Source: Streptomyces sp. NRRL F-2580
GTDB taxonomy: Bacteria; Actinomycetota; Actinomycetes; Streptomycetales; Streptomycetaceae
Reading direction: 5' to 3'
DNA: 38,038 nt
Assembly (NCBI RefSeq): GCF_000720115.1
Contig: NZ_JOIR01000056.1
Coordinates: 1-38,038, forward strand
The first letter of the stretch is position 1. Each line of letters opens with the position of its first letter. The notes beneath the pieces are model-generated. The model saw nothing but the letters and a program-made list of their open reading frames with translations. It did not search any database and was not told the origin of the DNA. Shown here piece after piece: positions 1 to 8,172 of this stretch. A program made the translations under genes and the position numbers.

Positions 1-1
1 C

Positions 2-553
2 CACCTGGACAAACGCTGGGCAGAAGGATTCACCAACGCGATCCAGCTCCACTCCGAGCTCCAGGCTCTCGGCTACCGCGGCAGCTACCAGATCATCAGC
101 GACTACCTGCGGCCACGACGCCGACGTCGCATCCGCGTCGTCGGGCCCGCGCCGCCAGGGGTCCGGCAAGTCACCGGGTGGAGCACGCGTCACGCCAACC
201 GGCTCTCGGAGAGTGAGGGCCGACAGCTGACCGAAGTCCTCACCCGTTGCCCGGAACTCGCTGCCACCCACCGTCTCGTCCGCGGCTTCGCCGAGATCCT
301 CTCCATCCGCACCGGCCAGCATCTCAAGGACTGGGTCGACAGCGCGCGAGCCGAGGAACTTCCCGGCCTCCACTCTTTCGCCACCGGCCTGGAGAAGGAC
401 TGGGACGCCGTCGTCCAAGGCCTGACCAGCCAGTGGAACTCCGGCCCCGTCGAGGGCCGGGTCAACCACATCAAGATGGTCAAACGCCAGATGTTCGGCC
501 GCGCCAAACTCCCGCTCCTCCGCAAACGGGTACTCCTCACCGCCGCCCGATGA
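2..553 (+). CDS. ISL3-family transposase, C-terminal part (partial)
   Basis: The frame is open from the first base of the window, so the N-terminus is missing. The visible 183 residues are the C-terminal half of an ISL3-type transposase. The region after a basic stretch (RPRRRRRIRV) runs into a helical segment. It ends with the family signature SGPVEGRVNHIKMVKRQMFG, which carries the last acidic residue of the catalytic DDE core, and then a short basic tail ending at TGA 551-553. A 10-bp hairpin and an inverted terminal sequence follow downstream, as expected for the right end of an insertion sequence. The family call is strong. Whether the full element is intact cannot be seen. Confidence 0.88.
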   Translation, partial: HLDKRWAEGFTNAIQLHSELQALGYRGSYQIISDYLRPRRRRRIRVVGPAPPGVRQVTGWSTRHANRLSESEGRQLTEVLTRCPELAATHRLVRGFAEILSIRTGQHLKDWVDSARAEELPGLHSFATGLEKDWDAVVQGLTSQWNSGPVEGRVNHIKMVKRQMFGRAKLPLLRKRVLLTAAR

Positions 554-577
554 TGGCCCTGCTCAAGCAGGACGAAG

Positions 578-601
578 CCGTCGGAGTACGCACTCCGACG
601 G
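578..601 (+). terminator. Hairpin after the transposase
   Basis: Perfect 10-bp arms (578-587 and 592-601) enclose the 4-base loop ACGC, 25 bases after the transposase stop. No T-run follows. It probably ends the transposase transcript. Confidence 0.45.
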
Positions 602-772
602 CCAGCAGAGGGCTCGAACAACCACGTTTGTGACGACGAAGTACCCCGAGCTCACCCAGCCGTCCTTTTTACTGACGAGCCCCGGACCGTCCTCACGGTA
701 ATAGCGGCGCAACATGCGGCGCCGCAACGGCGTCCCAGCGACCAACAGAACCGGAGCAACGACGACTGCACC

Positions 773-816
773 GGGTGTGAGTAGTTGCGGCACAGAAAGT
801 GCCGCTGAGATTGATC
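773..816 (+). repeat. 44-bp inverted IS end, left copy
   Basis: This 44-base sequence matches the reverse complement of 2021-2064 at 42 of 44 positions; the two mismatches lie near the middle. It holds a core (CACAGAAAGTGCCGC) that I associate with ISL3-type ends in actinobacteria. Because the transposase tail (2-553) lies on its inner side, 816 is probably the outer right tip of that element. Confidence 0.8.
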
Positions 817-888
817 GGGTAAGACCGAAAGATCACCCCATGGCCCCTTTTGGGCTTACCTCGGCGATACCCCATACGGGTCGGCCGC

Positions 889-1587
889 TCAGGCGCAGTC
901 GAGGAGGTGGTTGCAGGTGTTGGTGCCGCTGGGGAGGTCGCTCTCACTGTTCAGGATGTAGAAGCCGTACTTTGCCGGAAGCGCGATCATCGTCTGATAT
1001 TGCATCCTGCTGTCGTCCCCGACCACGTGATGCCTGAGGGAGTAGAAGAGGTTACCGCTGAGGTTCGGGGACTTCATCACCCGGTAGTTTCGGGTCTCCG
1101 ATGCGAAGCCCGTCACCGGAAGCACCGCACTCTTCCACTTCGTCACGTCCGCAGTGATCTTCTGCTGCTTCTCATATCCTTCGAGGTCGCGCAACGCCTG
1201 GGCGGCGCAATGGGACATGTGGATGTGCAACTGGTCCTGTCTGCGGGCCTGTTTGGAGTTGATGCCCAGTCCGGCCGCGGCTGGTTGACTGAAGTAGTGG
1301 GGGATCCTGCCTTGCGCGGCAGACCAGTAGTCGGTAGCGCCGCCGGCCCAGATCTTGGGGCACTCGATCCCTTTGAGGCGCTCCGTCGGAACCAGTTGAA
1401 AGTCCGTCGTGCTTCCCTTACGGCCCGCCATCACGCCCCAACGGCTTTCCACTTCCAAGCAGGGTCCGGGCTGTTTCAGGACGCACACCTGGATTTCCTC
1501 CCAGAGGTGTCCGCCGTCCGTCTGGCTGCCGCAGTCGTCGCCGAAAGGATCAGCGCTGGGAGCGTTCTCCTGATTATTCGTGGACAT
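889..1587 (-). CDS. cdh: CDP-diacylglycerol pyrophosphatase (Cdh-like)
   Basis: The 232-residue product resembles the Cdh family (HIT-like fold). These enzymes hydrolyse CDP-diacylglycerol to CMP and phosphatidic acid, a step in phospholipid turnover. Recognisable parts are a Cys-containing N-terminal motif (C35, C43), the segment FQLVPTERLKGIECP (about 63-77), a conserved LGINS segment (about 107-111) and the catalytic-type motif QLHIHMSHC (119-127), equivalent to the HIHISC stretch of E. coli Cdh. Length is close to the E. coli enzyme (about 250), but the N-terminal membrane anchor of that enzyme is absent, so this form may be cytosolic. GGAGG six bases before the ATG supports the start. 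The gene stands alone between two inverted IS ends, and its base composition looks less GC-rich than its neighbours, suggesting transfer. Confidence 0.83.
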   Translation of the reverse strand: MSTNNQENAPSADPFGDDCGSQTDGGHLWEEIQVCVLKQPGPCLEVESRWGVMAGRKGSTTDFQLVPTERLKGIECPKIWAGGATDYWSAAQGRIPHYFSQPAAAGLGINSKQARRQDQLHIHMSHCAAQALRDLEGYEKQQKITADVTKWKSAVLPVTGFASETRNYRVMKSPNLSGNLFYSLRHHVVGDDSRMQYQTMIALPAKYGFYILNSESDLPSGTNTCNHLLDCA

Positions 1588-1839
1588 GGCATGCCTCCGC
1601 CCCTGTGGAGTCGTCCGAGAGCCTGTGTGCAGGATCGGCTGAGTTCAGGAATCCCCCCGATATTGAACAGATAACCAGTCAGGTGAGCCAATCACCCGCA
1701 GGGTGCAGCTGTGACGCTGTCGGGCAGGGTGCCGTTCGAGATGAGAGTTCCCGTCTCGTGCGCTCCTTCCCCCGCCCTCGCTGGCCGGGAGGCGTCAGAC
1801 GCGGGGCCGCGGTGGACGCCGAGGAACATCCCAGCCGCC

Positions 1840-2022
1840 TGGTCTCCTGGGCTCGCGGCTCACCTCGCCGAACACCACAAGGCCCAGACGTACCCCGAAG
1901 CCGTTGCGCAGGCGGACACCGACTTCGCCGACCTCCAGGACGCCGACGCCATCCCCCGCCCCCGCCGAGTCCGCATCCCGCGGCCGGACGACCCGCTCAC
2001 CCCAACGCCAACCGGACCATGA
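1840..2022 (+). pseudogene. Fragment of an unidentified coding sequence
   Basis: A frame open from about 1711 has natural-looking composition only from about residue 44 on, with helical text AAHLAEHHKAQTYPEAVAQA followed by a Pro/Arg-rich tail. Its stop codon is formed exactly where the right inverted IS end begins (2021), so the original gene was probably cut there. I do not recognise the family. It could also be a chance frame. Confidence 0.25.
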
Positions 2023-2064
2023 TCAATCTCAGCGGCACTTTCTGTACTGCAACTACTCACACCC
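2021..2064 (-). repeat. 44-bp inverted IS end, right copy
   Basis: Reverse complement of 773-816 with two mismatches. If the outer tip is on the GATC side, a second ISL3-type element would start here and run rightwards, but no transposase is visible beyond it. If the tips face the other way, 773-2064 would be one 1.29-kb unit carrying cdh. The sequence alone does not decide. Confidence 0.8.
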
Positions 2065-2311
2065 GTGCACCGACCGTCACGGCAAGCCGGACCGCCTGGA
2101 TCCTGACCACGCTCTCTATCCGCATCGCCCCAGTCTGCCGAGCAGAAGAGACTCGTCCACCGCCCCCACGGAATGTGTGCCAGAACCGAGAACGAAGAGC
2201 GGATGTCGGTGATTCCTGGCATCGGCTCTCGCTCGAGATGCTCGGGGATGTCGATGAGAAGTAGCGGCACCTGGGAGCGTTGGGGGCAGTAGGCCAGGTG
2301 GGTCAGAGCCA
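2065..2311. other. No recognisable gene
   Basis: Frames here are short and their translations are rich in Arg, Pro and Ser as in non-coding frames. It may be remnant IS body belonging to the inverted end at 2021-2064. Confidence 0.4.
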
Positions 2312-2341
2312 GACTCCCTCCCCCAGGCGGGGGAGGGAGTC
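2312..2341. terminator. 13-bp stem hairpin
   Basis: Perfect 13-bp arms (2312-2324 and 2329-2341) enclose a 4-base loop, AGGC. It stands 50 bases upstream of the membrane-protein gene at 2392 and probably insulates it from upstream transcription. Confidence 0.55.
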
Positions 2342-2391
2342 GGTACGAGCGGAGGAGGTGGCCCGGCCGCTGCTCACCGCAGGATGAACCC

Positions 2392-2877
2392 ATGTCCCGA
2401 TCCCACAAGAAGCACTTGGCCGCAGCCCTCACCGCCTGCCTCGGCGCTCTCGCCTACACCGTCAGCAAGGTGGACCTGGCGAGGGAGGGCGAGCTGGGCA
2501 TGCCGGGCTTCCCCGCGCCGACTGAGGCCTACGCCGCCGTTGCCGACGTCGAGACCGCCCAACTGGCCAACGCGGCCCTCGGCCTGCTGATGGCCGTCGT
2601 TGCGCTGCTCCTCGCCCGCCTGCCGCGGACCCCCCTGGTCCGCTGGCCGGCGCTCGTCGTCTCCTGGGCGGGCATCGCGATGGTGGGAGCGGGCGTTCTC
2701 GGCTTCGGCGCCCGCGCGGCGGGCCTGGCACCGAGCCTGGGTGCTACCCCTCCCCACATGCCCACCGCGCTCGCGGCATTGCTTGTCGGAGCGGTGTGGG
2801 TGACGGCCTGGACCATTGCCACGGTCTCCGCCACGCGCAGCAGCCGCAGGCGGTGCGATGCCAGCGCCAATCTGTGA
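2392..2877 (+). CDS. Small four-helix membrane protein
   Basis: A 161-residue protein with a basic N-terminus (MSRSHKKH) and four predicted membrane segments at about residues 9-26, 62-82, 88-110 and 124-147, ending in a basic tail (SSRRR). A loop of about 35 residues lies between the first and second helix. I recognise no catalytic motif and no named family. The ATG at 2392 has only a weak ribosome site (AGGATG). It stands alone between a hairpin and a gene fragment. Membrane location is well supported by composition; function is unknown. Confidence 0.6.
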   Translation: MSRSHKKHLAAALTACLGALAYTVSKVDLAREGELGMPGFPAPTEAYAAVADVETAQLANAALGLLMAVVALLLARLPRTPLVRWPALVVSWAGIAMVGAGVLGFGARAAGLAPSLGATPPHMPTALAALLVGAVWVTAWTIATVSATRSSRRRCDASANL

Positions 2878-3037
2878 GGTTCAGAGTCACCAGCCGGCGC
2901 AACGGGTTGGCAGCGAACCATCAACTGCGGAATCGACCTTGGCCTTCGGCAGCACCCGGGCCCCCCATCGTGCAGAGCACAACCATGGTCCCGAAACAAG
3001 TATCCAGGTGCTCTCAAAACTTGAGACCTACGCAGCC

Positions 3038-3225
3038 AGATGGCCGAGTTCCCGCTCGACTGGACCACCCTCCCCAGCGACAAGCCTCTCTACGAGGCGG
3101 ACGTCGACCTGTCCGGGCCGATCGCGGACCACGACGCGCACTTGTCGGTCATCCGGGACGCGGCCGTCCCGCTCCCCGCGGGACTCACCGGCCTCCTCAC
3201 CGACCTCGTCTGCCGGCTCGACTGC
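3038..3225 (+). pseudogene. Truncated copy of the 23342-23929 gene family
   Basis: The translation (PLDWTTLPSDKPLYEADVDL and onwards) matches the middle of the intact minus-strand gene at 23342-23929 ([20 protein letters not shown]) almost residue by residue for about 60 positions. It then stops aligning at about 3225. Neither the N-terminal part nor the C-terminal helix-turn-helix of the intact copy is present. It is a gene fragment, not a complete protein, although a 103-residue frame from 3040 stays open. A third fragment lies at 18583-18711. Confidence 0.7.
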
Positions 3226-3395
3226 GGCGCTTCGCCGTCCAGGCGGAGGCCCCCGGAGTGCTTCGCGTCGGCCCCGGGCAGGCCTGCCGCCTCCCGTCAA
3301 GTCACGTCTTTGTGTGGCATGACGGGGGCGGCCGCCCCCGCGCCTACTTGAAGTGGAACGGCGGCCCCCGCCGGACACACTCTCAAGGAGCGCAC

Positions 3396-3782
3396 ATGTC
3401 GATCTCCCGTTACACGATGGCCTTCGCCTCGGTCGTCTTCATCTCCGGAGCCATCGCGCTGCCGGCGTCCGTGGCGACCGCGGCCCCACACCAGCCCTCG
3501 GTGGCGGGCCACCTTTCCCAGGATGGCAACGGTGACCCGGGCGGCCTCATCGGTGCGGGAGGCGGCAGCGGCGGCACCAATCCCTACCGCGACCCCAACG
3601 GTGGCGCCTACGGGCCGGACACGTGCCTGCAGGGCTACGTCTGGCGCGAAAGCTATGAGGGCGACCTCGTGTGCGTAACGCCGCAGGAACGCGACGTGGC
3701 CAAGGCCGGGAGGCTCAGTGACCTGAGGCTGAAGCAGAGGCCGCGTGCCGATCTGGTCCTTCACTCCTCGACGAGGCACTGA
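3396..3782 (+). CDS. Small secreted protein
   Basis: The 128-residue product starts with a Sec-type signal peptide: basic start, hydrophobic core (AFASVVFISGAIAL) and an Ala-rich cleavage region ending near ATA-AP at about residue 30. The mature part has a Gly-rich stretch and then NPYRDPNGGAYGPDTCLQGY with a second Cys about 18 residues on (DLVCVTPQERD), a two-cysteine motif I have seen in other actinobacterial secreted proteins. AAGGAG five bases before the ATG at 3396 fixes the start; a longer open frame from 2796 has no such signal. Function is unknown; a disulfide-bonded surface or extracellular protein is likely. Confidence 0.72.
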   Translation: MSISRYTMAFASVVFISGAIALPASVATAAPHQPSVAGHLSQDGNGDPGGLIGAGGGSGGTNPYRDPNGGAYGPDTCLQGYVWRESYEGDLVCVTPQERDVAKAGRLSDLRLKQRPRADLVLHSSTRH

Positions 3783-4222
3783 CCGCCTACGCGCGACCCG
3801 GTGCACGTGCCTGCGGGGAGTGCGCCGCCGCCGAGGTCCTCGACCGCCTGTAGCGGGTGATGGCCCGGATGGCCCGGGCAAAACGCGTCTGGCCTGGCCG
3901 CCGACCAGTACGTCGAGCTCGTCGAGTACGCGGTCTGGTCCCTGCCGGCGGGGACGAGTACGTGCGGCCCATCGACGGCCAAGAGTACGGCGCCGTGCCA
4001 TCGATGAGCGTCCACCCTCTCACCCCTGCCTCGCGCCGCCACCGCCCGGGGTGGAGCAGCGGTGGGCATGGACGATCGAGCGCACCCCTCGGCGGGCGGC
4101 GCGGTGCTGCAGAGCACCGATGCGTCAGGGCAACGCCGCAGACGAGCTCCCGCGGTGTCGCTCGTCCGAGGCGGTTTCGGGGCAGGGCCGTGTCGCTTCC
4201 GCGGTCCCGGCATTGACCGGGC
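3783..4222. other. Gap with possible degraded coding text
   Basis: No complete gene is visible. Around 3890-4010 two overlapping plus-strand frames each give a short natural-looking piece (YVELVEYAVWSLPAG, then DEYVRPIDGQEYGAVPSM), as if one small gene had suffered a frameshift. I cannot name its family. Confidence 0.3.
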
Positions 4223-4753
4223 ATGAGCACCCTCAAACGCGCGGCCGTGGCCGCCGTGGCGGTCGTGGCGATGGCGGCGCCGGCCGCTCCCTCCGCCACG
4301 GCCGCCCCGGTCTACAAGTGCGCCACCAGCACGAAGGACATTGACGACACCAGCTATGACGGGCCATGGCCGGACAACTGGAAGGTCACGGTGAAGACGT
4401 GCGCGGCCCGGTCCGCGGACACCGTGTACGCGTACGCCGAAGTGCGCTGGGACGGAGCCAGCTTCCACCCCGTGGACGACCCGACGATTTCCGACGGGGC
4501 CAAGCTGCGGGTGCAGATCAAACAGTCCCGCGAGGGCACCGACCCTGTGGTGGTCGAGCGTGACTTCCCCGGCCTGGAGGAGCGGCTGGAGGACAGCACG
4601 TCCAGCGGGGCGCGCACCGGCACCTACCGGACTCCGACAATCAGCCACCGGGCCGGCGCGGTCGCGCTCGGCGATTCGGTGCTGTTCCTGGACTGGCACG
4701 GTGACGGACGCGGCTACCAACGCCACGACTACACCGCGTCCCCGACCGTCTGA
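4223..4753 (+). CDS. Secreted protein of unknown function
   Basis: A 176-residue protein with a clear signal peptide (MSTLKR basic start, Ala/Val core, cleavage near SATAAP at about residue 28). The mature domain is beta-rich in appearance, with cysteines at about 33 and 55, a WDGASFHPVDDPTISDG loop and an acidic middle (DFPGLEERLEDS). No enzymatic motif is recognised. The ribosome site ahead of the ATG is weak. It lies downstream of another secreted protein (3396-3782) on the same strand but 440 bases away, so they are not clearly one operon. Confidence 0.65.
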   Translation: MSTLKRAAVAAVAVVAMAAPAAPSATAAPVYKCATSTKDIDDTSYDGPWPDNWKVTVKTCAARSADTVYAYAEVRWDGASFHPVDDPTISDGAKLRVQIKQSREGTDPVVVERDFPGLEERLEDSTSSGARTGTYRTPTISHRAGAVALGDSVLFLDWHGDGRGYQRHDYTASPTV

Positions 4754-4760
4754 CCGGTGT

Positions 4761-5246
4761 TCAGTCGCCGGGGGCGGGCCCGTCGTTCTGGCCGTGGGCG
4801 AGGATCGGCAGCAGCGCCTCGGCGGCGTCGCACACGGTGCACGCCGTCGTGCCGGGGCGCGCGAGCGCGTCGAGTGCCTGCATCGTGCCCAGTGGATGCG
4901 CGCGGTCGGTGGCGCTGGGGCAGCCGTCGGCGTGGACGGTGGCCGGGCGTCCGTGGGCGCGGCCGTCGAGCAGCCACGCCCACCGGGCCGGCGCCGAGAC
5001 ACGGGTACGTGGGTGGGCGGGGATGCGGCCGAGGTCGACCCCGGGCAGCGGGCGCAGCTGCTCGGCGGTGACCCAGGTGCTGTACTCGGCCGGCTCGACC
5101 CCGCCCCCGAACTGGTGGAGAGACAGTATTCCGAGGGTGCGGTATTCGGCGGCTGAGCATACGTCGGTCCTGCGGGCCAAGCGCGACCGGCCGGTCACGT
5201 CCGCATAGAAGCATTGGCGTGCGACATCCGCCCAACAGGGTTCCAC
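4761..5246 (-). CDS. DUF6233-like protein, probably the C-terminal part of a split gene
   Basis: The segment from about residue 49 on (GVEPAEYSTWVTAEQLRPLPG) and the end (HADGCPSATDRAHPL, then TACTVCDAAEALLPIL) fit a Streptomyces family of about 150-180 residues: an N-terminal LPDGQ...GWMYRVGLP motif, a WVxxEQLRPVxGVxY linker and a C-terminal HxxxCxxx...CxxC-type motif. The first 48 residues here (MEPCWADVARQCF...) do not match that pattern, and the missing N-terminal motif occurs at 5930-6073, beyond the cupin gene. So this is probably the distal half of an interrupted gene. The family name is from memory and is tentative. Confidence 0.5.
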   Translation of the reverse strand: MEPCWADVARQCFYADVTGRSRLARRTDVCSAAEYRTLGILSLHQFGGGVEPAEYSTWVTAEQLRPLPGVDLGRIPAHPRTRVSAPARWAWLLDGRAHGRPATVHADGCPSATDRAHPLGTMQALDALARPGTTACTVCDAAEALLPILAHGQNDGPAPGD

Positions 5247-5357
5247 GACCGCCGGGTGGCCGTCTCGGGCCTGGGCGGCCCACCGCTACCTCGCGGACAC
5301 CCCCAGCGCCGGGGCCCGGCAGGCCCCGGCTTCCCGGCTGTCAGATTCTGCCCGTAC

Positions 5358-5795
5358 TCAGGCGCAGGAACAGCAGTAGCAGTAACACATCAGCGCGCCG
5401 TATCGGCCGACCTCGAAGGAGTACTCCATGCCCGCCGGGACGTACATCCAGTCCCCGGCCGTGAGCTCATAGCCGTTGTAGACGATCGACCCGCTCGCGA
5501 TGAACCGGATGCCGGCACCGTCGTTGTGCGCGTGCGGGGACGCCTGTGCACCCGGCTCGGCAACCGTGATGTAGAGCTGGGACTCACAGGCCATGTACAC
5601 CGGAAGCTGCCACTTGCGGAACCCCGGCGGGACATTGTCGACCTCGAGAATCTTGAGCGCCTTCTCGACCCCCTCGTCCTTCGACGTGATGATGCGGCTC
5701 TCGACATCGAGTCCGCTCTCGCGGACCGCGTTCTTGATGCGCTCCACTCCCTGCTCGAACGTGAGCCTGTTGGGATCGAAGGTCTGCTTCGCCAT
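5358..5795 (-). CDS. Cupin-domain protein with Cys-rich C-terminus
   Basis: A 145-residue protein. Residues 1-60 are mostly helical (EQGVERIKNAVRESG). Residues 66-133 form a single cupin barrel with motif 1 around SPHAHNDGAGIRFIASG (H88, H90 as likely metal ligands) and motif 2 around ELTAGDWMYVPAGMEYSFE. The protein ends CYCYCCSCA, with five cysteines in the last nine residues (137, 139, 141, 142, 144). AGGAG six bases before the ATG supports the start. The cupin role could be small-molecule or metal binding; no substrate can be read. The Cys tail is the odd feature and might bind metal or be modified. The gene is alone, flanked by pieces that look like one disrupted DUF6233-like gene. Confidence 0.8.
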   Translation of the reverse strand: MAKQTFDPNRLTFEQGVERIKNAVRESGLDVESRIITSKDEGVEKALKILEVDNVPPGFRKWQLPVYMACESQLYITVAEPGAQASPHAHNDGAGIRFIASGSIVYNGYELTAGDWMYVPAGMEYSFEVGRYGALMCYCYCCSCA

Positions 5796-5929
5796 GGACT
5801 TCTCCTTCTGTGCGACCGTCCCGTGCGCCCGGTCGAAGGAGTGGGTTCCCAGTCTGCTCCGTGGCCCACGGCAGCCGGGGAGGTTTCACTGCGACAGCGT
5901 CGTCGGAGTAACCGTGTGGCGCAGTCGCG

Positions 5930-6073
5930 TTCTCGTTGCGGCAGGGGGACGCCGATGCGGTACATCCACAGCCCGGAGTCGAGGTGCTGGCGCTCGTAGA
6001 GCCGTACCCGCTCGATGGCCTGCCCGTCGGGCAGGATCAAGGTGATCGGGGCCGACGGAGAGGCATCGGACAC
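5930..6073 (-). pseudogene. N-terminal fragment of a DUF6233-like gene
   Basis: The first 48 residues from the ATG at 6073 read PITLILPDGQAIERVRLYER and then a GLWMYRIGVPLPQ motif, the expected N-terminal half of the DUF6233-like family. After about 5930 the frame stays open through the cupin gene but its translation is Arg/Ser-rich nonsense. The matching C-terminal half lies at 4761-5110. I infer one gene split by insertion of the cupin segment. Confidence 0.45.
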
Positions 6074-6239
6074 GGTCAGGGGTGGGACGGCAGCTCTTGC
6101 CGGGCCTGCTTACAGGGCACACGGAGCGGTGACGCCGGAGCGCCGTACCGCGCGCAGGGTGATCCGCACCGGGCACAGGGGCCGGTTTGGCTGGGTGCCC
6201 AGGTGGCGACCTGCGGGCGGGGCGTGGTGGTCTGCTCGT

Positions 6240-6494
6240 TCATGCTGCTGCCTCCCCTTCCGTCGGTGCGGAGGTGGGGGTGCGGGCGGCGCGCCGCAGC
6301 TCGACGCCGCCGGCCCGCCAGGCGGACGCCGCCCAGTGGGGATGGGCGCACAGGTTCCCTGAGAGGGCGATCAGCTGGCGCCGCAGCGCGGTCGTACCGG
6401 CCCCGGCGGGGGCCTGCGCGAGCTCGGCGTACGTCTGCTGCCACGCCCTTTGGAGCGTGATCAGGTCCTCGGGGAAGCGGAACGGTGGTCTCAC
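6240..6494 (-). CDS. Small helical conserved protein
   Basis: An 84-residue frame from the GTG at 6494. The core FRFPEDLITLQRAWQQTYAELA with a following LRRQLIALSGNLCAHPHWA segment resembles a small Streptomyces protein family of unknown function (two amphipathic helices, then a short tail). A longer frame runs in from 7121, but its upstream translation is Arg/Pro-rich and overlaps the lipoprotein gene, so I chose the internal GTG; GAGGG lies only a few bases before it. Function is unknown. Confidence 0.45.
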   Translation of the reverse strand: MRPPFRFPEDLITLQRAWQQTYAELAQAPAGAGTTALRRQLIALSGNLCAHPHWAASAWRAGGVELRRAARTPTSAPTEGEAAA

Positions 6495-6544
6495 ACCCTC
6501 AGTGAAACACGTGTTCGATTTCCTCCGCGAACGCCACGCTCCGG

Positions 6545-7101
6545 TCATCGGCCGTAGGTCTGGTGGCAGAGCGCGGCCACGGCAGGGCTGGTGACGCCGT
6601 GCGCGGCGCGGCACAGCTCCGTCATGTCTGCGGTCCCCGCACCTGAGGCTCGTGCCGGACGGTGCGGGGCGTGCGTACGGGTCGGCCGCTTCACCTTCCT
6701 GGGCTTGGGTTTGGCGGCGGGGCGCACGGCAGGCCGGGGCGGGGTTGTCCGGCGCGGCCGTACCGGGCCTTCGGCCCTGCGGTCGGGAGCCCGCCGGGTG
6801 GGCTGAGTCTCGCCGGACGCCTCGTGGGCCGCGGGTGCGGGACGGGCCAGCGCGGGAGCACGGCCGGCCTCGGGAACGGCGCCGGCCGGAGGCACGGCCG
6901 CAGGCTCGGGCATGGGGGAGAGGGGCAGCGCCGCCCCCGTGTCCGGCCGTGCGGGCCGGGGGTCGACGGGGTGCTTGGGGTCTTCCGAGACCGCGGCGTG
7001 CGAGGCCCCGGCGGGCCGGGGGTAGGTGCGGGGTGGACGGTGACGCATCCCGAGGCCGCGAGCAGCGCGGCAAGGAGCAGGGGCAGGGGCCAGCGACGCA
7101 T
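6545..7101 (-). pseudogene. Lipoprotein gene with a frameshift
   Basis: From the ATG at 7101 the frame gives a textbook lipoprotein signal: MRRWPLPLLLAALLAASGCV, with lipobox AASGC and the lipidated Cys at residue 19. About 20-40 residues later natural text moves to the neighbouring frame (SEDPKHPVDPRPARPDTG, then a long Pro/Ala/Arg linker) and ends with a compact C-terminal motif, DMTELCRAAHGVTSPAVAAL, followed by LCHQTYGR. A one-base change in a G/C run near 7000-7060 would join signal and C-terminus. As given, neither frame makes the whole protein. It may be a cell-surface protein of unknown role. Sequencing error and true decay are both possible. Confidence 0.5.
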
Positions 7102-7275
7102 GCCGCCACCGTGCCGCACACGCCCCGCAGGGCGCCTTTGACCGGCCCGCTGCGCCCCTCGGATGGATGACGCGACGGCCGTCCTGCAGAGCCGCCTCCG
7201 GCAGATCAGGCGGACCCTGGAAGAGGGGCAGGCAAGCCGTGAGGGAGGCCCCGTGACGCTCAGACCGCCGGTTGA

Positions 7276-8066
7276 GTGGTCCTCGATGGCGAACTGGTCG
7301 TCTGGGACACCGAGGCAGGCCGGTTGTCCTTCGAGGCGTTGCAGCGCCGGGCCGCCACCCGCGGCCGCGGCGCCGCCGGCCTCGCCGCGCGCTGGCCGGC
7401 CTACTTCGTCGCCTTCGATCTCTTGCAGCACGACGGCCAGGAATTCCTGACGCGCCCGTACGCCGAGCGGCGCACCCTGCTGGAGAACCTGTTCTCTCAG
7501 CACACCCTGACCGCGCCGTGGACGCTGTGCCCGCAGACGACGGACCTGGCCAAGGCGCGGGAATGGCTGGAGTCCTGGACGGACGTGTCGGGCGTGGAGG
7601 GGATCCTGATCAAGCCCCTGAACAGCCGCTATCTGACCGGATACCGCGGCTGGACCAAGATCAGAAGACGCGACACCACGGAGACGATCGTCGGCGCGAT
7701 CACCGGCACCCTGAGCCGCCCGCAGCTCCTCGTCCTCGGCCGCCACGACCAAGACGGCCGACTGCGGGCGGTCGGCCGGACCGTACCGCTGCGCGCGGAC
7801 GCGGCCCGGCAGGTCGCCGAGCACCTCACCGCGGCCGCGCCCGGACACCCGTGGACGGGGGCGAAGTTCTCGGCGACGTGGGAAGCCGCGACGTCCTCGA
7901 CACCACCCTCGTCCACCCCGCCCTGGTCGCCGAGGTCAGCGCGGATCGCGCTGTCGACCACGGCGGCGTCTTCCGCCACCCGCTCCGGTTCCAGCGGCTG
8001 CGCCTGGACGTCGGGCTCGAGGATGTACCCCGGTTCGGCGAGGGCCCGGCCGCGGCCGCCGGCTGA
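7276..8066 (+). pseudogene. ATP-dependent DNA ligase, N-terminally truncated and frameshifted
   Basis: The text from the GTG at 7276 matches the second half of the adenylation domain and the OB-fold domain of LigD-type or Streptomyces ATP-dependent DNA ligases: motif III (VLDGELVVWD), IIIa (YFVAFDLLQHDG), IV (VEGILIKP) and V (GWTKIRRRDTTE). The N-terminal third with the catalytic lysine motif (KxDG) is absent, so it cannot be an active ligase. Near 7879-7882 a missing G in TGGGAAGCC moves the natural C-terminus (SRDVLDTTLVHPALVAEVSA, ending in VPRFGEG) to the neighbouring frame. Both defects mark it as a remnant. Confidence 0.82.
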
Positions 8067-8172
8067 CGGACAGGGGAGTGTGCAGTGGCGTTTCGCCGGT
8101 GAACCGGCGTGCTCGGGCGGGTGGGCCGACACGGGCGGTTGCTGACGGTGTGGTGGCCGGTAGAACCGGCCC

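Noticed and set aside
5358..5387. Cupin tail considered as a RiPP precursor core
   Set aside because: No modifying enzyme, protease or exporter lies nearby and the tail is joined to a full enzyme-like domain; kept only as an odd Cys-rich end.
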